The notes beneath the pieces were generated by a model that was not told where the DNA came from, did not search any database, and saw nothing but the letters and a program-made list of their open reading frames with translations. Shown here piece after piece: positions 30,625 through 39,527 of a stretch of 64,000 bases of DNA (positions are counted from its first letter, which is position 1; each line of letters starts with the position of its first letter). Origin of the DNA: Pelagibacteraceae bacterium AG-461-B04 (GTDB taxonomy: Bacteria; Pseudomonadota; Alphaproteobacteria; Pelagibacterales; AG-422-B15); NCBI GenBank assembly GCA_003211835.1, contig QCRN01000002.1:1-64000 (forward strand), read 5' to 3'. A program made the position numbers and the translations under genes.

Positions 30625-31914
30625 TTAAAAGATAAAGTAGAGTACAGATAATGCCCCGATTACAATAGATCCTGCATTCAGATCTTCATGTCTACCACTT
30701 AAAGCCTTTATCACTACATAGGCAATGAAACCTAGAGCTATACCATGAGCAATACTGAAAGTTAGAGGCATTAAAACAGCCGCTAAAACTGCGGGAGCAT
30801 ATTCACTCACATCGTCCCACTCTATATCGCGCAAATTCTTCAAGAAGAAAGTTGCAACAAAAACAAGCGCAGGCGCTGTTGCAAAAGCCGGTATACTTTG
30901 AGCTAATGGAGCAAGAAATAAACATATAGCAAAAAGTATTGCTACTGTTACAGCTGTAAGGCCTGTTCTACCGCCTTCTTTTATTCCAGCTCCTGACTCG
31001 ATGTAAGAAGTTGTATTTGATGTTCCCACTAAAGCACCAACCGTCGTTGCCGCAGAATCTGCTAAGACTGCTTTACCAATGCCTTCGACATTTCCATCTT
31101 GGTCAACTTTTCCTGTCAGGTTAGCAACTGAAGTAAGGGTTCCAGCAGTATCAAAAAAATCTACAAAAAGAAATGCGAATGCTACACCAATAAAGCCAGC
31201 CGTTGCGATAAGACTAAAGTCCATTGAAAATGCATGAACCGCAGGAGGTATAGATCCCACTACACCATCAATCGCACTGACACCAGTCATCCAGGCAACA
31301 ACACTAACCACAAGTATACCAATAATAATTGAACCCGGAACACCTCTCTTATCGAGGATGGCCATTATTGCAAAACCAACTGCAGCAAGTATCACAGGCA
31401 TAGAGCTTACATCTCCAAGTCCCACTAAAGTAGCCGGATTATCGACCACAACCCCAGCATTTTTTAAGCCAATGATTGCTAAAAATAAACCTATACCGGC
31501 ACCTACTCCAAACTTCATACTTTTTGGGATACTATTAATAATCCACTGACGTGCAGGTGTTATAGACAATATAAGAAATGCGATGCCCGCAATAAATACT
31601 GCTGCAAGTGCCTGCTGATAAGTATAACCCATGCCAAATACAACACCAAAGGCGAAGAATGCATTCAGACCCATTCCTGGCGCAAGCGCTATTGGCCAAT
31701 TGGCCCATAATCCCATAACTAAGCAACCAACGACTGCTGCAATTATGGTTGCAACAAATACACCACCAAAATCCATGCCTGTACCGTCAGTTGATAAAAT
31801 TGCCGGATTAACAACAATGATATAAGCCATTGTTAAAAATGTAGCAAGCCCAGCAAGAACTTCTGTTCTTACGCTCGTACCATTATCATTCAATTTAAAA
31901 ATATTTTCTAACAT
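30625..31914 (-). CDS. AzgA-type purine permease (NCS2 / nucleobase-cation symporter)
   Basis: This inner-membrane nucleobase:cation symporter has 429 residues and about 12-14 hydrophobic segments. The N-terminal RTEVLAGLATFLTMAYIIVV and NPAILS, PGMGLNAFFAF and VFIAGIAFLILS mark the adenine/guanine/hypoxanthine (AzgA, PurP) branch. FVDFFDTAGTLTSVA and GTSNTTSYIESGAGI belong to the same group. The ATG at 31914 is chosen because GGAGG (31921-31925) stands six bases ahead; an upstream in-frame start has no such signal. The exact purine is inferred. It is convergent with gpt. Confidence 0.9.
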   Translation of the reverse strand: MLENIFKLNDNGTSVRTEVLAGLATFLTMAYIIVVNPAILSTDGTGMDFGGVFVATIIAAVVGCLVMGLWANWPIALAPGMGLNAFFAFGVVFGMGYTYQQALAAVFIAGIAFLILSITPARQWIINSIPKSMKFGVGAGIGLFLAIIGLKNAGVVVDNPATLVGLGDVSSMPVILAAVGFAIMAILDKRGVPGSIIIGILVVSVVAWMTGVSAIDGVVGSIPPAVHAFSMDFSLIATAGFIGVAFAFLFVDFFDTAGTLTSVANLTGKVDQDGNVEGIGKAVLADSAATTVGALVGTSNTTSYIESGAGIKEGGRTGLTAVTVAILFAICLFLAPLAQSIPAFATAPALVFVATFFLKNLRDIEWDDVSEYAPAVLAAVLMPLTFSIAHGIALGFIAYVVIKALSGRHEDLNAGSIVIGALSVLYFIF

Positions 31915-31920
31915 TAAGTT

Positions 31921-31925
31921 CCTCC
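31921..31925 (-). promoter_or_regulatory. strong Shine-Dalgarno sequence of the purine permease gene
   Basis: GGAGG on the minus strand lies six bases before the ATG at 31914. It is one of the strongest ribosome-binding sites in the window, since most genes here lack one. It settles the start of the permease. Confidence 0.8.
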
Positions 31926-31986
31926 ATCTAATTGACTTAAAGCTTATATTAATCAAAACTGGTTTTCGAGACAGATTTATTCAACT

Positions 31987-31995
31987 TGTGGATAA
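31987..31995 (-). promoter_or_regulatory. single DnaA-box consensus match upstream of the purine permease
   Basis: The minus strand reads TTATCCACA, a perfect match to the DnaA-box consensus TTATNCACA. It lies in the 149-base gap between petC and the permease start, about 73 bases before the ATG. Only one convincing box is present, and there is no unwinding-element cluster, so this is not evidence of an origin. DnaA-dependent control of the permease is possible but unproven. Confidence 0.35.
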
Positions 31996-32063
31996 CGAAG
32001 CTGACAATTTACTATAAAGAAAAAAATTAAATTATTGAAATAATGAGTATATTTATAATTATA

Positions 32064-32837
32064 CTAGTTAGACTCTTTCCATATTTGCTTATTTGTAAAG
32101 TAAAGCAAGAATGAAAGTATTAATAAGTAGGTTATAACTTTAAAACCGATTCTCTTACGCGCCTCCAATTTAGGTTCTGCTGTCCATGTCAAAAACATAG
32201 TAACATCTTTAGCCATCTGCTCGGGTGTTGCTTCCGTGCCGTCGCTATACTCAACAGCGTCAGCTGAGAGTAATTGTGGCATAGCAATTTTTTGTCCCTT
32301 AGCGTAAATATTATAGTATACACCATCATCAAGAACCATACCCTCAGGGGCATCTTCATATCCAAGAAGTAATGAATAAACATAATCTGCTCCACCATGT
32401 CGTGCTTTAACCATTACAGATAGATCTGGAGGATATGCTCCACCATTAGCTGCTCTTCCTTGTTGTTCATTTTCATAGGGACTGACAAATTTATCTGACA
32501 AAATAGCTGGTCGCATAACTACATCACCATACTCATCTGGAGCGCCCTTTACCTCAAATGCAGCTGCCATAGCTTTCACTTGCGCTTCAGAGAACTCAGG
32601 GCCACCGTCTTCCATTAAATTTCTATAACTCAACAACTCCATTGAATGACAGCCAGAACACACTTCTGTATAAACCTGGTATCCTCTTTGTAATGAAGCT
32701 CTCTCAAATTTACCCAATGGCCCCTCGAATGACCATTCTGGGTGCAAAGGCTCTTTCATCTCTGCTGCTTGAACAGTAATTTGAAATAAGGCAATGTGTA
32801 CGAAAATTAAAATTAATATTTTTGATAAATATTGCAT
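32064..32837 (-). CDS. petC: cytochrome c1 (bc1 complex)
   Basis: Cytochrome c1 accepts electrons from the Rieske protein and passes them to soluble or membrane cytochrome c. A signal peptide covers about residues 1-24 (ends TVQAA). The haem c site is CSGCH at 60-64 and the sixth ligand is probably Met186 in KIAMPQLL. A C-terminal membrane anchor lies at about 229-247. The length of 257 is normal. It ends the petA-petB-petC operon, five bases after petB. Confidence 0.96.
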   Translation of the reverse strand: MQYLSKILILIFVHIALFQITVQAAEMKEPLHPEWSFEGPLGKFERASLQRGYQVYTEVCSGCHSMELLSYRNLMEDGGPEFSEAQVKAMAAAFEVKGAPDEYGDVVMRPAILSDKFVSPYENEQQGRAANGGAYPPDLSVMVKARHGGADYVYSLLLGYEDAPEGMVLDDGVYYNIYAKGQKIAMPQLLSADAVEYSDGTEATPEQMAKDVTMFLTWTAEPKLEARKRIGFKVITYLLILSFLLYFTNKQIWKESN

Positions 32838-32842
32838 TTAAC

Positions 32843-34096
32843 TTATGTAGTTGCTCCTGATGCAAGAATCTCTTTTTCCTCTTTTGACAAAACAGGTTCG
32901 CTCAAGCTTTTAGGCAACGGCTTGGTCTTCTCAATATAACCTAGTAATGGCAAAATTATTATAAAGTGAGCAAAGTAATATACAGTGGCAATTCTACCCA
33001 TGATTAAATACATACCATCAGCTACTTGCGCTCCTAAGTAACCAAGAAAAATAGTGTTTGCAAAGAAGAGCCATACAAACTGTTTGTATAGAGGTCTATA
33101 CTTTGCTGACCTTACTTTTGAAGTATCTAGCCATGGCAAGAAAGCAAGTATAGCAATGGCCGATACCATTAAAATTACTCCGCCAAGCTTGTCTGGCACA
33201 GCCCTTAAGATTGCATAGAAAGGTAAAAAATACCACTCGGGAACAATATGCTCGGGTGTTTGAAGTGGATTAGCTTGAATATAATTATCAGTATGTCCCA
33301 GGAGGTTTGGTACGAAAAATACAAACCCGGCAAAAATAATTAAAAACACAACAAGTGCAAATAAATCTTTCACAACGTAGTGTGGATGAAATGGAACTGT
33401 ATCCTGAGATCCTTTAACAACATCGATCCCCTCAGGGTTATTGTTTCCTGGAACGTGAAGAGCCCAAACATGAAGAATTACCAATGCAAAGATAAGAAAA
33501 GGCATTAAATAATGTAAGGTGAAGAACCTTGTCAACAACGGGCTGCCCACAGCGTAACCACCCCATAACCAGTTAGTCACTGACTCTCCAACAATCGGTA
33601 TTGCACTAAATAGGTTGGTTATCACAGTAGCTCCCCAAAAACTCATTTGACCCCATGGCAAAACATATCCCATAAATGCAGTGGCGATCATAAGTAGGAA
33701 TATAAATACACCTATAATCCAAATAAGTTCTCGTGGTTCTTTATAAGAACCATAAAACATAGATCTAGCCATGTGAATGTAAACAGCCATAAAAAATAGA
33801 GATGCACCATTTGCATGAATATATCTTAACAACCAACCATAGTTTACATCGCGCATTATGTGTTCAACGCTAGCAAAGGCTAAGTCAGCATCAGCAACAT
33901 AGTGCATAGCAAGCACTAAGCCGGTTATAATTTGCGTAACTAAGCAAAACGTTAAAATTCCACCAAACGTCCAAAAATAGTTTAAATTTTTTGGAGTTGG
34001 GTATGGCATTAAGTGTCCATAAATTAGGTCAAGTAAAGGTAACCTTTCATTAAACCATCTTCCAACTGCTGACTTTGGTACGTAATTATCGCTCAT
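32843..34096 (-). CDS. petB: cytochrome b (bc1 complex)
   Basis: Cytochrome b is the membrane core of the bc1 complex, with two b haems and the quinol oxidation and quinone reduction sites. The 417 residues contain eight or so helices and the paired histidines in [12 protein letters not shown] and [10 protein letters not shown]. The Qo-site signature [13 protein letters not shown] is present. The extended C-terminus (ending [12 protein letters not shown]) resembles other alphaproteobacterial forms rather than the split b6/IV type. It lies between petA and petC. Confidence 0.97.
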   Translation of the reverse strand: MSDNYVPKSAVGRWFNERLPLLDLIYGHLMPYPTPKNLNYFWTFGGILTFCLVTQIITGLVLAMHYVADADLAFASVEHIMRDVNYGWLLRYIHANGASLFFMAVYIHMARSMFYGSYKEPRELIWIIGVFIFLLMIATAFMGYVLPWGQMSFWGATVITNLFSAIPIVGESVTNWLWGGYAVGSPLLTRFFTLHYLMPFLIFALVILHVWALHVPGNNNPEGIDVVKGSQDTVPFHPHYVVKDLFALVVFLIIFAGFVFFVPNLLGHTDNYIQANPLQTPEHIVPEWYFLPFYAILRAVPDKLGGVILMVSAIAILAFLPWLDTSKVRSAKYRPLYKQFVWLFFANTIFLGYLGAQVADGMYLIMGRIATVYYFAHFIIILPLLGYIEKTKPLPKSLSEPVLSKEEKEILASGATT

Positions 34097-34101
34097 GTTA
34101 T

Positions 34102-34611
34102 TTATCCAATTTTAATAGTGTTATCATTAAGGAATACATAGTCAGGAATTTCCAAATTGGTAGGGGCTGGACCCTTTCTTATTCTTCCTGATGTATCATA
34201 GTGTGAACCATGACATGGGCAGAACCAACCATTATATTCACCCTTTTGACCAAGTGGTATACATCCCAAATGGGTGCATATTCCGACCATTACTAGCCAC
34301 TCTGGGTTTTTAGCCCTAGCTGAATCATCTTGAGGATCCGGTAATTCATCCAGAGATACAGCTTTAGCTTCTGATATCTCCTCAGGTGTTCTTCTTCTAA
34401 TAAAAACAGGCTTACCTCTCCACAAAACCGTAATACTTTGGCCTGGCGCAATAGGTCTTAAGTCAACTTCCGTAGAAGCAAGTGCTTTTACTGATGCATC
34501 TGGGTTCATTTGATCTACAAAAGGCCATACCAATGAAGCGGCCCCAGCGGCAGTAAATGTTCCAGTTGTAATGTACAAAAAATTTCTTCTTGTAACAGGT
34601 TTGTCCGACAA
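34102..34611 (-). CDS. petA: ubiquinol-cytochrome c reductase Rieske iron-sulfur subunit
   Basis: The Rieske protein carries the 2Fe-2S cluster that takes the first electron from ubiquinol. Ligands are visible in CTHLGC (112-117) and CPCHGS (131-136). The N-terminus has a twin-arginine motif (TRRNFLYI) followed by a hydrophobic anchor, as expected for Tat export without cleavage. The start is TTG at 34611, supported by GGGAAG five bases upstream; no ATG is available. First gene of petABC and divergent from trmL. Confidence 0.96.
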   Translation of the reverse strand: MSDKPVTRRNFLYITTGTFTAAGAASLVWPFVDQMNPDASVKALASTEVDLRPIAPGQSITVLWRGKPVFIRRRTPEEISEAKAVSLDELPDPQDDSARAKNPEWLVMVGICTHLGCIPLGQKGEYNGWFCPCHGSHYDTSGRIRKGPAPTNLEIPDYVFLNDNTIKIG

Positions 34612-34684
34612 ATTATCTTCCCAATATTTGATTGCTAATATACTCTAAAATAAGCATTTTTATGCGAAATAAAATAAGCAATTG

Positions 34685-34750
34685 ATGGATAAATTGGGTC
34701 AAGATGACGCATATTTCTCTGAAAATCTAGAAGGGCAAATTTTAAATTGA
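34685..34750 (+). CDS. 21-codon leader-like reading frame before trmL (candidate)
   Basis: A frame of 21 codons begins at ATG 34685, nine bases after a -10-like TAAAAT (34670-34675), and encodes MDKLGQDDAYFSENLEGQIL plus Asn. Its stop TGA (34748-34750) overlaps the TTG that starts trmL, so ribosomes ending here could re-start on trmL. It is too short for homology judgement. It may be a leader peptide that couples trmL translation, or a chance frame. Confidence 0.35.
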   Translation: MDKLGQDDAYFSENLEGQILN

Positions 34751-35190
34751 ATTTGGCGATATTTGAACCTGATATTCCTCAAAATACCGGCGCTATGATT
34801 CGCATTTGCTCATGTTTTGATGTGAATATAGATATTATCCATCCCGCGTCATTTGTTTTGTCTGAAAAATCACTAAACCGTGTAGCAATGGATTATATAA
34901 AAAATGTAAAGATTAGTGAGTTTGATGATTGGAAAGATTATATGACAAAAAGGAATGGGAGAAAAATATTGCTTTCAACAAAAGGAAGTAAATCTTATTG
35001 CGATTATTACTTTAATCGATCAGACAATCTAATCGTTGGTAGAGAGAGTGCGGGTGTACCAGAATATGTACATCAAGAAGTAGATGAGGTTATTAAGATA
35101 AGTATGAAAGCCGGTGCGAGATCACTCAATGTAGCCACATCATCTGCAATTGTAATCTCAGAAGCCATAAGGCAATTAAAAACAATTTAG
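34747..35190 (+). CDS. trmL: tRNA (cytidine/uridine-34 2'-O)-methyltransferase TrmL
   Basis: TrmL is a SPOUT-class enzyme that 2'-O-methylates the wobble base of leucine tRNAs. The 147 residues have the family landmarks NLAIFEPDIPQNTGAMIRI, RVAMDY and the knotted SAM site LIVGRESAGVPEYV, followed by AGARSLNVATSSAIV. The start must be TTG at 34747, because a stop lies upstream in frame with no ATG between; AAGGG is 11 bases ahead. petA next to trmL in divergent orientation is common in Alphaproteobacteria. Confidence 0.93.
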   Translation: MNLAIFEPDIPQNTGAMIRICSCFDVNIDIIHPASFVLSEKSLNRVAMDYIKNVKISEFDDWKDYMTKRNGRKILLSTKGSKSYCDYYFNRSDNLIVGRESAGVPEYVHQEVDEVIKISMKAGARSLNVATSSAIVISEAIRQLKTI

Positions 35191-35191
35191 T

Positions 35192-35995
35192 ATGAAGAAT
35201 AATAAAAAGATTTGTAAAGACTGGTTTATAGAACTGCAAAATTTAATATGTGATGCAGTTCTTGAGCTCGAAAAAGAATATGGATCAACTGCTAAATTTA
35301 AGAGAAATAAATGGTCAAAGGGAGAATATAGAATTATTGAAGGCGATGTAATTGAAAAAGGTGGCGTCGCATTTTCAAATGTTATTGGGAAATTTCCAAA
35401 AGACTTTGCAAAGCAAATACCTGGCACTAAAAAAAATAATAATTTTTGGTCATCGGGTGTTTCAGTGGTGCTTCATCCAGTTAATCCAAAGGTTCCAGCA
35501 CTTCACTTTAATACGCGTCATATTATTACCAGCAAAAGTTGGTTTGGGGGAGGAATTGACGCAACTCCGTGCTTAGAAGATAAAATATTAAAAAAGAACT
35601 TTCACTCCAAACTTAAAAATACATGTGATAAGCACAGTAAGAGTTATTATCCTAAATATAAAAAATGGTGCGATGAGTACTTTTATATGCCGCATAGAAA
35701 TGAAATAAGAGGTATTGGTGGTATTTTCTTCGATTATAAAATGGATGATTGGAATAATGATTTTAATTTTGTTCAAGACGTTGGATTAACCTTCGTAGAA
35801 ATTATTAAAGAAGTTGTCCGTCGAAAAATGTTCGAGAAATTCACAAAAAAACAGAGAGAAATTCAGTTGTTGAAACGAGGCCGATACGTAGAATATAATC
35901 TTTTATACGACCGTGGAACTAAATTTGGACTTAATAGTGGCGGTAATATTGATGCGATATTAATGTCTATGCCACCAAACGCAAAGTGGAAGTAA
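35192..35995 (+). CDS. hemF: oxygen-dependent coproporphyrinogen III oxidase
   Basis: HemF decarboxylates coproporphyrinogen III to protoporphyrinogen IX with molecular oxygen, indicating an aerobic haem pathway. Signatures are SSGVSVVLHPVNPKVP, HFNTRH, the conserved SWFGGGIDATPCL, and RGIGGIFFDY. RGRYVEYNLLYDRGTKFGL follows. At 267 residues it is somewhat short of the E. coli form (299) but intact. It starts one base after trmL and precedes greA. Haem made here serves the cytochrome genes of this window. Confidence 0.95.
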   Translation: MKNNKKICKDWFIELQNLICDAVLELEKEYGSTAKFKRNKWSKGEYRIIEGDVIEKGGVAFSNVIGKFPKDFAKQIPGTKKNNNFWSSGVSVVLHPVNPKVPALHFNTRHIITSKSWFGGGIDATPCLEDKILKKNFHSKLKNTCDKHSKSYYPKYKKWCDEYFYMPHRNEIRGIGGIFFDYKMDDWNNDFNFVQDVGLTFVEIIKEVVRRKMFEKFTKKQREIQLLKRGRYVEYNLLYDRGTKFGLNSGGNIDAILMSMPPNAKWK

Positions 35996-36001
35996 ATTGA
36001 A

Positions 36002-36481
36002 ATGGAAACAGAACCAATTACGGTTAGAGGTGCAAAAAAACTTCAAGATGAATTAAATGATCTTATTAACAATAAGCGTCAAAAGGTCATTCAGGCCATC
36101 GCTGAAGCAAGGGAGCATGGTGACTTGAAAGAAAATGCTGAGTATCATGCAGCCAAGGAAGAGCAAGGGCATATTGAAGGACGTATTCAAGAAATTCAAC
36201 TGATGCTTTCAAATGCAGAAATAATAGATCTTAATAATATTCCAAAAGATCAGAAGACAATTGTTTTTGGTGCAACCATTGAACTATCTGATCTCGATGA
36301 TGAGTCTAAAACCAAATTTCAAATTGTTGGCGATGATGAAGCAGACATTGAGTCAGGCTTATTATCCTATAAATCACCTGTTGCAAGAGCGCTCATTGGA
36401 AAAGAAAAAGGTGATTTTGTTACTGTGACAACACCAAAAGGTGAAAAGAATTACGATATAAAAAAAATTGAATTCAAATAA
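36002..36481 (+). CDS. greA: transcription elongation factor GreA
   Basis: GreA rescues backtracked RNA polymerase by stimulating transcript cleavage. The N-terminal coiled coil (residues about 5-75) includes the acidic tip in REHGDLKENAEYHAAKEEQG. The C-terminal FKBP-like domain covers about 82-159 (VARALIGKEKGDFV). Its 159 residues are standard. It lies six bases after hemF and converges with cca across eight bases. Confidence 0.96.
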   Translation: METEPITVRGAKKLQDELNDLINNKRQKVIQAIAEAREHGDLKENAEYHAAKEEQGHIEGRIQEIQLMLSNAEIIDLNNIPKDQKTIVFGATIELSDLDDESKTKFQIVGDDEADIESGLLSYKSPVARALIGKEKGDFVTVTTPKGEKNYDIKKIEFK

Positions 36482-36489
36482 AAAACTTT

Positions 36490-37722
36490 TTACTTTTGAG
36501 CCTGAACAATAGCTTTCAAGCGCTCTATTAGAGAAAACTTGTCATCGATAAAGTCATTTTCAGCCCACCAATCTTCAACCTCTGACATTATTCTTCCAAC
36601 CATTGGTCCTTGTTCTATACCCATGTTAATAACATCTTTGGATGATATTTCAAAATTGGGTTTGGTCCAATTATTTGCCACCTCATACAAAGATCTCCAG
36701 TTAACTTCGTTCTTATTTTTAGTATCTCGGGACCAATTTATGATTACCTGATTTTGAAACTCACTTTTGCCAAGCTTATACAATAAGTAACGAACTTCTT
36801 TCATTGAGAGGTAAGATACAATTTTTTTATTTAAGCTTGATAATTTCAGTAACTCTGTTGAGTCCGCCTTAGAAAGCGGAAAAACATTGATAAAATGATT
36901 TGTTTTTTCAAGTGAACTTCCAATTAGTGTACTTAACCTAATTATTGGATTAGGAGTTGCGCCGACTCTTGATTCAATTTCGATTAAGTTTTTAAAATTT
37001 TCATCCAGTAGAGCTCCTTCAAAATGAGTTTTCAATATCCCCACACTCTCCATCATATGAAGTGAATTATGAGGTGTTTTTAATTTCAAAATTTCTTTAA
37101 ATTCATACCATTTGCGTTCATTGGAGATATTTGCTAAGTGAGCATGATTGGCCGTGAAGACTTTTAGCAAATCAGTATCAATATCACTTTTTTCAAAAAG
37201 TGCGAGGAAGCGAAAGTATCGAAGAATCCTCAGATAATCTTCTTTAATTCTTTCATTTGGTTCTCCAATAAAAATCACATTTCCTCTCTTCAAATCCTCT
37301 TGGCCACTATAGTAATCAAATATTTCTCCATCACTATCGACATATAGTGCATTAAAAGTAAAATCTCTTCTTTGAGCATCTTCCTTCATATCGTTAGTAA
37401 ATGTAACTGTTGCATGTCTACCATCAGTTGAAATATCTTTTCTAAAAGATGTAATCTCATATTTTTTCTGATTTATAATCGCTGTGACAGTACCGTATTT
37501 CTTACCTACATCCACAAAATGAATATTATTTTGATCGAGCAAGTTAGTTGTTTCATCGGGACTCAAAGATGTTGCAAAATCAATGTCAGTAACATCTTTT
37601 TGCAAAATTGAGTCTCGAATACAGCCACCTACCAGAAAAATACAGTTCTTTTGAAAACCCTCAAATATTCTAAATATTTTACTAACTTCTTCGATTGAGA
37701 TTAGTGAGGAATAATTTTTCAT
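36490..37722 (-). CDS. cca: CCA tRNA nucleotidyltransferase / poly(A) polymerase family
   Basis: This class II nucleotidyltransferase adds or repairs the 3' CCA of tRNAs. The palm motif is FLVGGCIRD (GG at 32-33) and the metal-binding carboxylates are Asp46 and Asp48 in TDIDFA. RRDFTFNALYVD and the RRF-type RILRYFRFLALF follow. The 410 residues fit alphaproteobacterial CCA enzymes. It is last in a run with DUF1285 and Nudix genes, a fixed alphaproteobacterial trio. Distinguishing it from poly(A) polymerase by sequence alone is uncertain. Confidence 0.9.
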   Translation of the reverse strand: MKNYSSLISIEEVSKIFRIFEGFQKNCIFLVGGCIRDSILQKDVTDIDFATSLSPDETTNLLDQNNIHFVDVGKKYGTVTAIINQKKYEITSFRKDISTDGRHATVTFTNDMKEDAQRRDFTFNALYVDSDGEIFDYYSGQEDLKRGNVIFIGEPNERIKEDYLRILRYFRFLALFEKSDIDTDLLKVFTANHAHLANISNERKWYEFKEILKLKTPHNSLHMMESVGILKTHFEGALLDENFKNLIEIESRVGATPNPIIRLSTLIGSSLEKTNHFINVFPLSKADSTELLKLSSLNKKIVSYLSMKEVRYLLYKLGKSEFQNQVIINWSRDTKNKNEVNWRSLYEVANNWTKPNFEISSKDVINMGIEQGPMVGRIMSEVEDWWAENDFIDDKFSLIERLKAIVQAQK

Positions 37723-37740
37723 AACAAATGCATATTTATA

Positions 37741-38379
37741 TCATTTTAAAATTTGATAAAGATTTATTAACATTCCCGCTGTTGCACCCCAAATTTTATA
37801 GTTTTTGTAAGGTAAAACATTATAAACATAATCATATTTTTCATTGCCATGACTATAGGTTGCACTTTCCTCTTGATGGTTATTTTTATTCATAAGAAAT
37901 TCTAGAGGTAGATAAAAAATTTCATCTACTTCACTTTTATTAGTTTTTAGTGACGAAAAGTCTTTAATTACAGAAACTATTGGTAATATTCTGAACCCAG
38001 TTCCGGTTACGTAAACATCAAGATTTCCAAGTACCTCAACTTGTTCTCTAGAAAGCCCAACTTCCTCAGATGCTTCCCTTAGAGAGGTTTCTATGGGAGT
38101 TAAATCGCCTGTCTCAATTTTACCTCCTGGAAAACTTATTTGACCTGCATGATCTTTAAGGTTTGTAGGTCTTTTTGTAAGTAATATCTTTATATTATCT
38201 TCTTCATAAATAATTGGCACTAAAACTGCAGACGGTATCAAATTGAAACTTTCTTTTTTAAGTCTTGCCAACGGATGATGCGCTCTAGTAATCAAATCAT
38301 CAGTTAATTGGTCAAAATATTTGTGTGATATTATTTCAGGCCCTTTAAAAAGCTTTCTCAATTGAGAAATTTCGATCAT
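37741..38379 (-). CDS. Nudix hydrolase, CoA pyrophosphatase-like (NudL)
   Basis: This 212-residue Nudix protein has the catalytic box from GGKIETGD (about residue 85) to REASEEVGL (101-109), with the metal-binding glutamates. RAHHPLARLKKE near the N-terminus and the AGQISFPGGK segment are typical of the CoA diphosphatase branch, which splits CoA into phosphopantetheine and 3',5'-ADP. Its ATG overlaps the DUF1285 stop (ATGA). The cca gene follows 18 bases downstream. Confidence 0.88.
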   Translation of the reverse strand: MIEISQLRKLFKGPEIISHKYFDQLTDDLITRAHHPLARLKKESFNLIPSAVLVPIIYEEDNIKILLTKRPTNLKDHAGQISFPGGKIETGDLTPIETSLREASEEVGLSREQVEVLGNLDVYVTGTGFRILPIVSVIKDFSSLKTNKSEVDEIFYLPLEFLMNKNNHQEESATYSHGNEKYDYVYNVLPYKNYKIWGATAGMLINLYQILK

Positions 38380-38957
38380 AAATCTTTTACTTTATAAATT
38401 TTAAAAATTTCTCCCTGGCTTTTTATCGCTAAGTACGGCACACCATCAATTGGTATTGTCTCAGCTAAGTCTACTAATTCATAAAAAACTGATCGAGTAA
38501 TAAGCGCTCTTAAATTATTACGAACTGTTATGTATGGCGAGGGTTCATCATTTTTCTTTATTTCTATTGATAATGGATTCTCTTTTGAAAGAACAATTTC
38601 ATCATTAAGATTGGTCCGGAAAGTTACTGTATTTATTCCTTCACTTTGCTCATTTGTTATAGCTACCGCTACAAAAGGTGCGTCTTCAACTTGAATTCTT
38701 ACTTTTTCAACTGGAGTAACCAAATAGTATAAATTGTCAGACTCTAATCTAAGAATACCTGAAAATAATTTAATCATAGCAGGTCTTTTAATTTCCGATC
38801 CCATGTAATACCATTTTCCGGACTTAGAAATTGTCATATCAATATCTCCACAAAACGGGGGGTTCCATTTTTCAATTGGAGGAAGAGATTTCTTATTTGA
38901 TTTACTGAAACTATAGATTGTTTCTATACCCTTCAAGTTTACTGGATCATCACTCAT
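38376..38957 (-). CDS. DUF1285 family protein
   Basis: The 193-residue protein matches DUF1285 in layout: PFCGDIDMTISKSGKWYYMG near the N-terminus, SGILRLESDNLYYLVTPVEK, APFVAV and the central RNNLRALITRSVFYELVDLA. No catalytic motif is apparent, and no function is established for the family. It overlaps the Nudix gene and precedes cca. The constancy of this trio suggests a shared, unknown housekeeping task. Confidence 0.85.
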   Translation of the reverse strand: MSDDPVNLKGIETIYSFSKSNKKSLPPIEKWNPPFCGDIDMTISKSGKWYYMGSEIKRPAMIKLFSGILRLESDNLYYLVTPVEKVRIQVEDAPFVAVAITNEQSEGINTVTFRTNLNDEIVLSKENPLSIEIKKNDEPSPYITVRNNLRALITRSVFYELVDLAETIPIDGVPYLAIKSQGEIFKIYKVKDL

Positions 38958-38966
38958 TATTTTTTT

Positions 38967-39455
38967 CTACGTAAATTTATACTGCTCAATATCATTTATA
39001 TTTATTTTTGTACCAATCAATTTTATCAAAACTTTGTCCTTATCTACAGGACCATAAAATTCTAAATTCTTATCAACATTATTGAATTTAAATTTTGAAT
39101 AATAATCTAAGTCACCAACAACAATTATAAAATCATAAATATTGCTCAATTCGATTTTATTAATTGTGTATTTTACTAATTCTTTACCGTGACCCTTGCC
39201 TTTTAAAGCAGGACTGACCGCTAGAGGGCCTAATAAAAGTCCCTTAAATAAATTGTTTATATACGTTTCGCTGTAACTGATGCTTGCGGCAATTTTTGAG
39301 TCATTCAAGTAGACATATGAAAATTCATCAATGAAAGGTCTTATCTCTCTCAAACGATACACAGATCTTGCTAATCTTCCTGGTCCAAATGCTTCATCCA
39401 GCAAACTAGATATATTTATTTCATCATCAGGTTTAGTTCTTCGAATATTTTCCAT
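38967..39455 (-). CDS. GNAT N-acetyltransferase (YhbS-like)
   Basis: This 162-residue GNAT protein begins with IRRTKPDDEINISSLLDEAF and has the acetyl-CoA-binding motif A in LGPLAVSPALKGKGHGKELV. The YYSKFKF loop is like that of YhbS-type enzymes. The substrate is unknown. It is separated by nine bases from the DUF1285 gene downstream and is divergent from the MaoC gene, so it may begin the same transcript as DUF1285, Nudix and cca. Confidence 0.82.
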   Translation of the reverse strand: MENIRRTKPDDEINISSLLDEAFGPGRLARSVYRLREIRPFIDEFSYVYLNDSKIAASISYSETYINNLFKGLLLGPLAVSPALKGKGHGKELVKYTINKIELSNIYDFIIVVGDLDYYSKFKFNNVDKNLEFYGPVDKDKVLIKLIGTKININDIEQYKFT

Positions 39456-39527
39456 TATAAAACTTCTATTATTAGTTTATTTTCGTTATGATTTTACAAT
39501 TAAAAATTACGAATTGGGAGATATATT

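Noticed and set aside
31915-32063. Replication origin at the perfect DnaA box upstream of the purine permease
   Set aside because: Only one consensus box is present, there is no cluster or typical origin neighbour (hemE, parAB, dnaA, gidA), and a 9-base match is expected by chance in a genome of any size.
31915-32063. Purine riboswitch upstream of the AzgA-type permease
   Set aside because: I could not find the conserved three-way junction bases or paired loops of purine or PreQ1 aptamers. The region is simple AT-rich DNA.
36482-36489. Intrinsic terminator between greA and cca
   Set aside because: The A-run/T-run between the convergent genes has no GC stem. No convincing stem-loop plus T-tract was found elsewhere in the window either.
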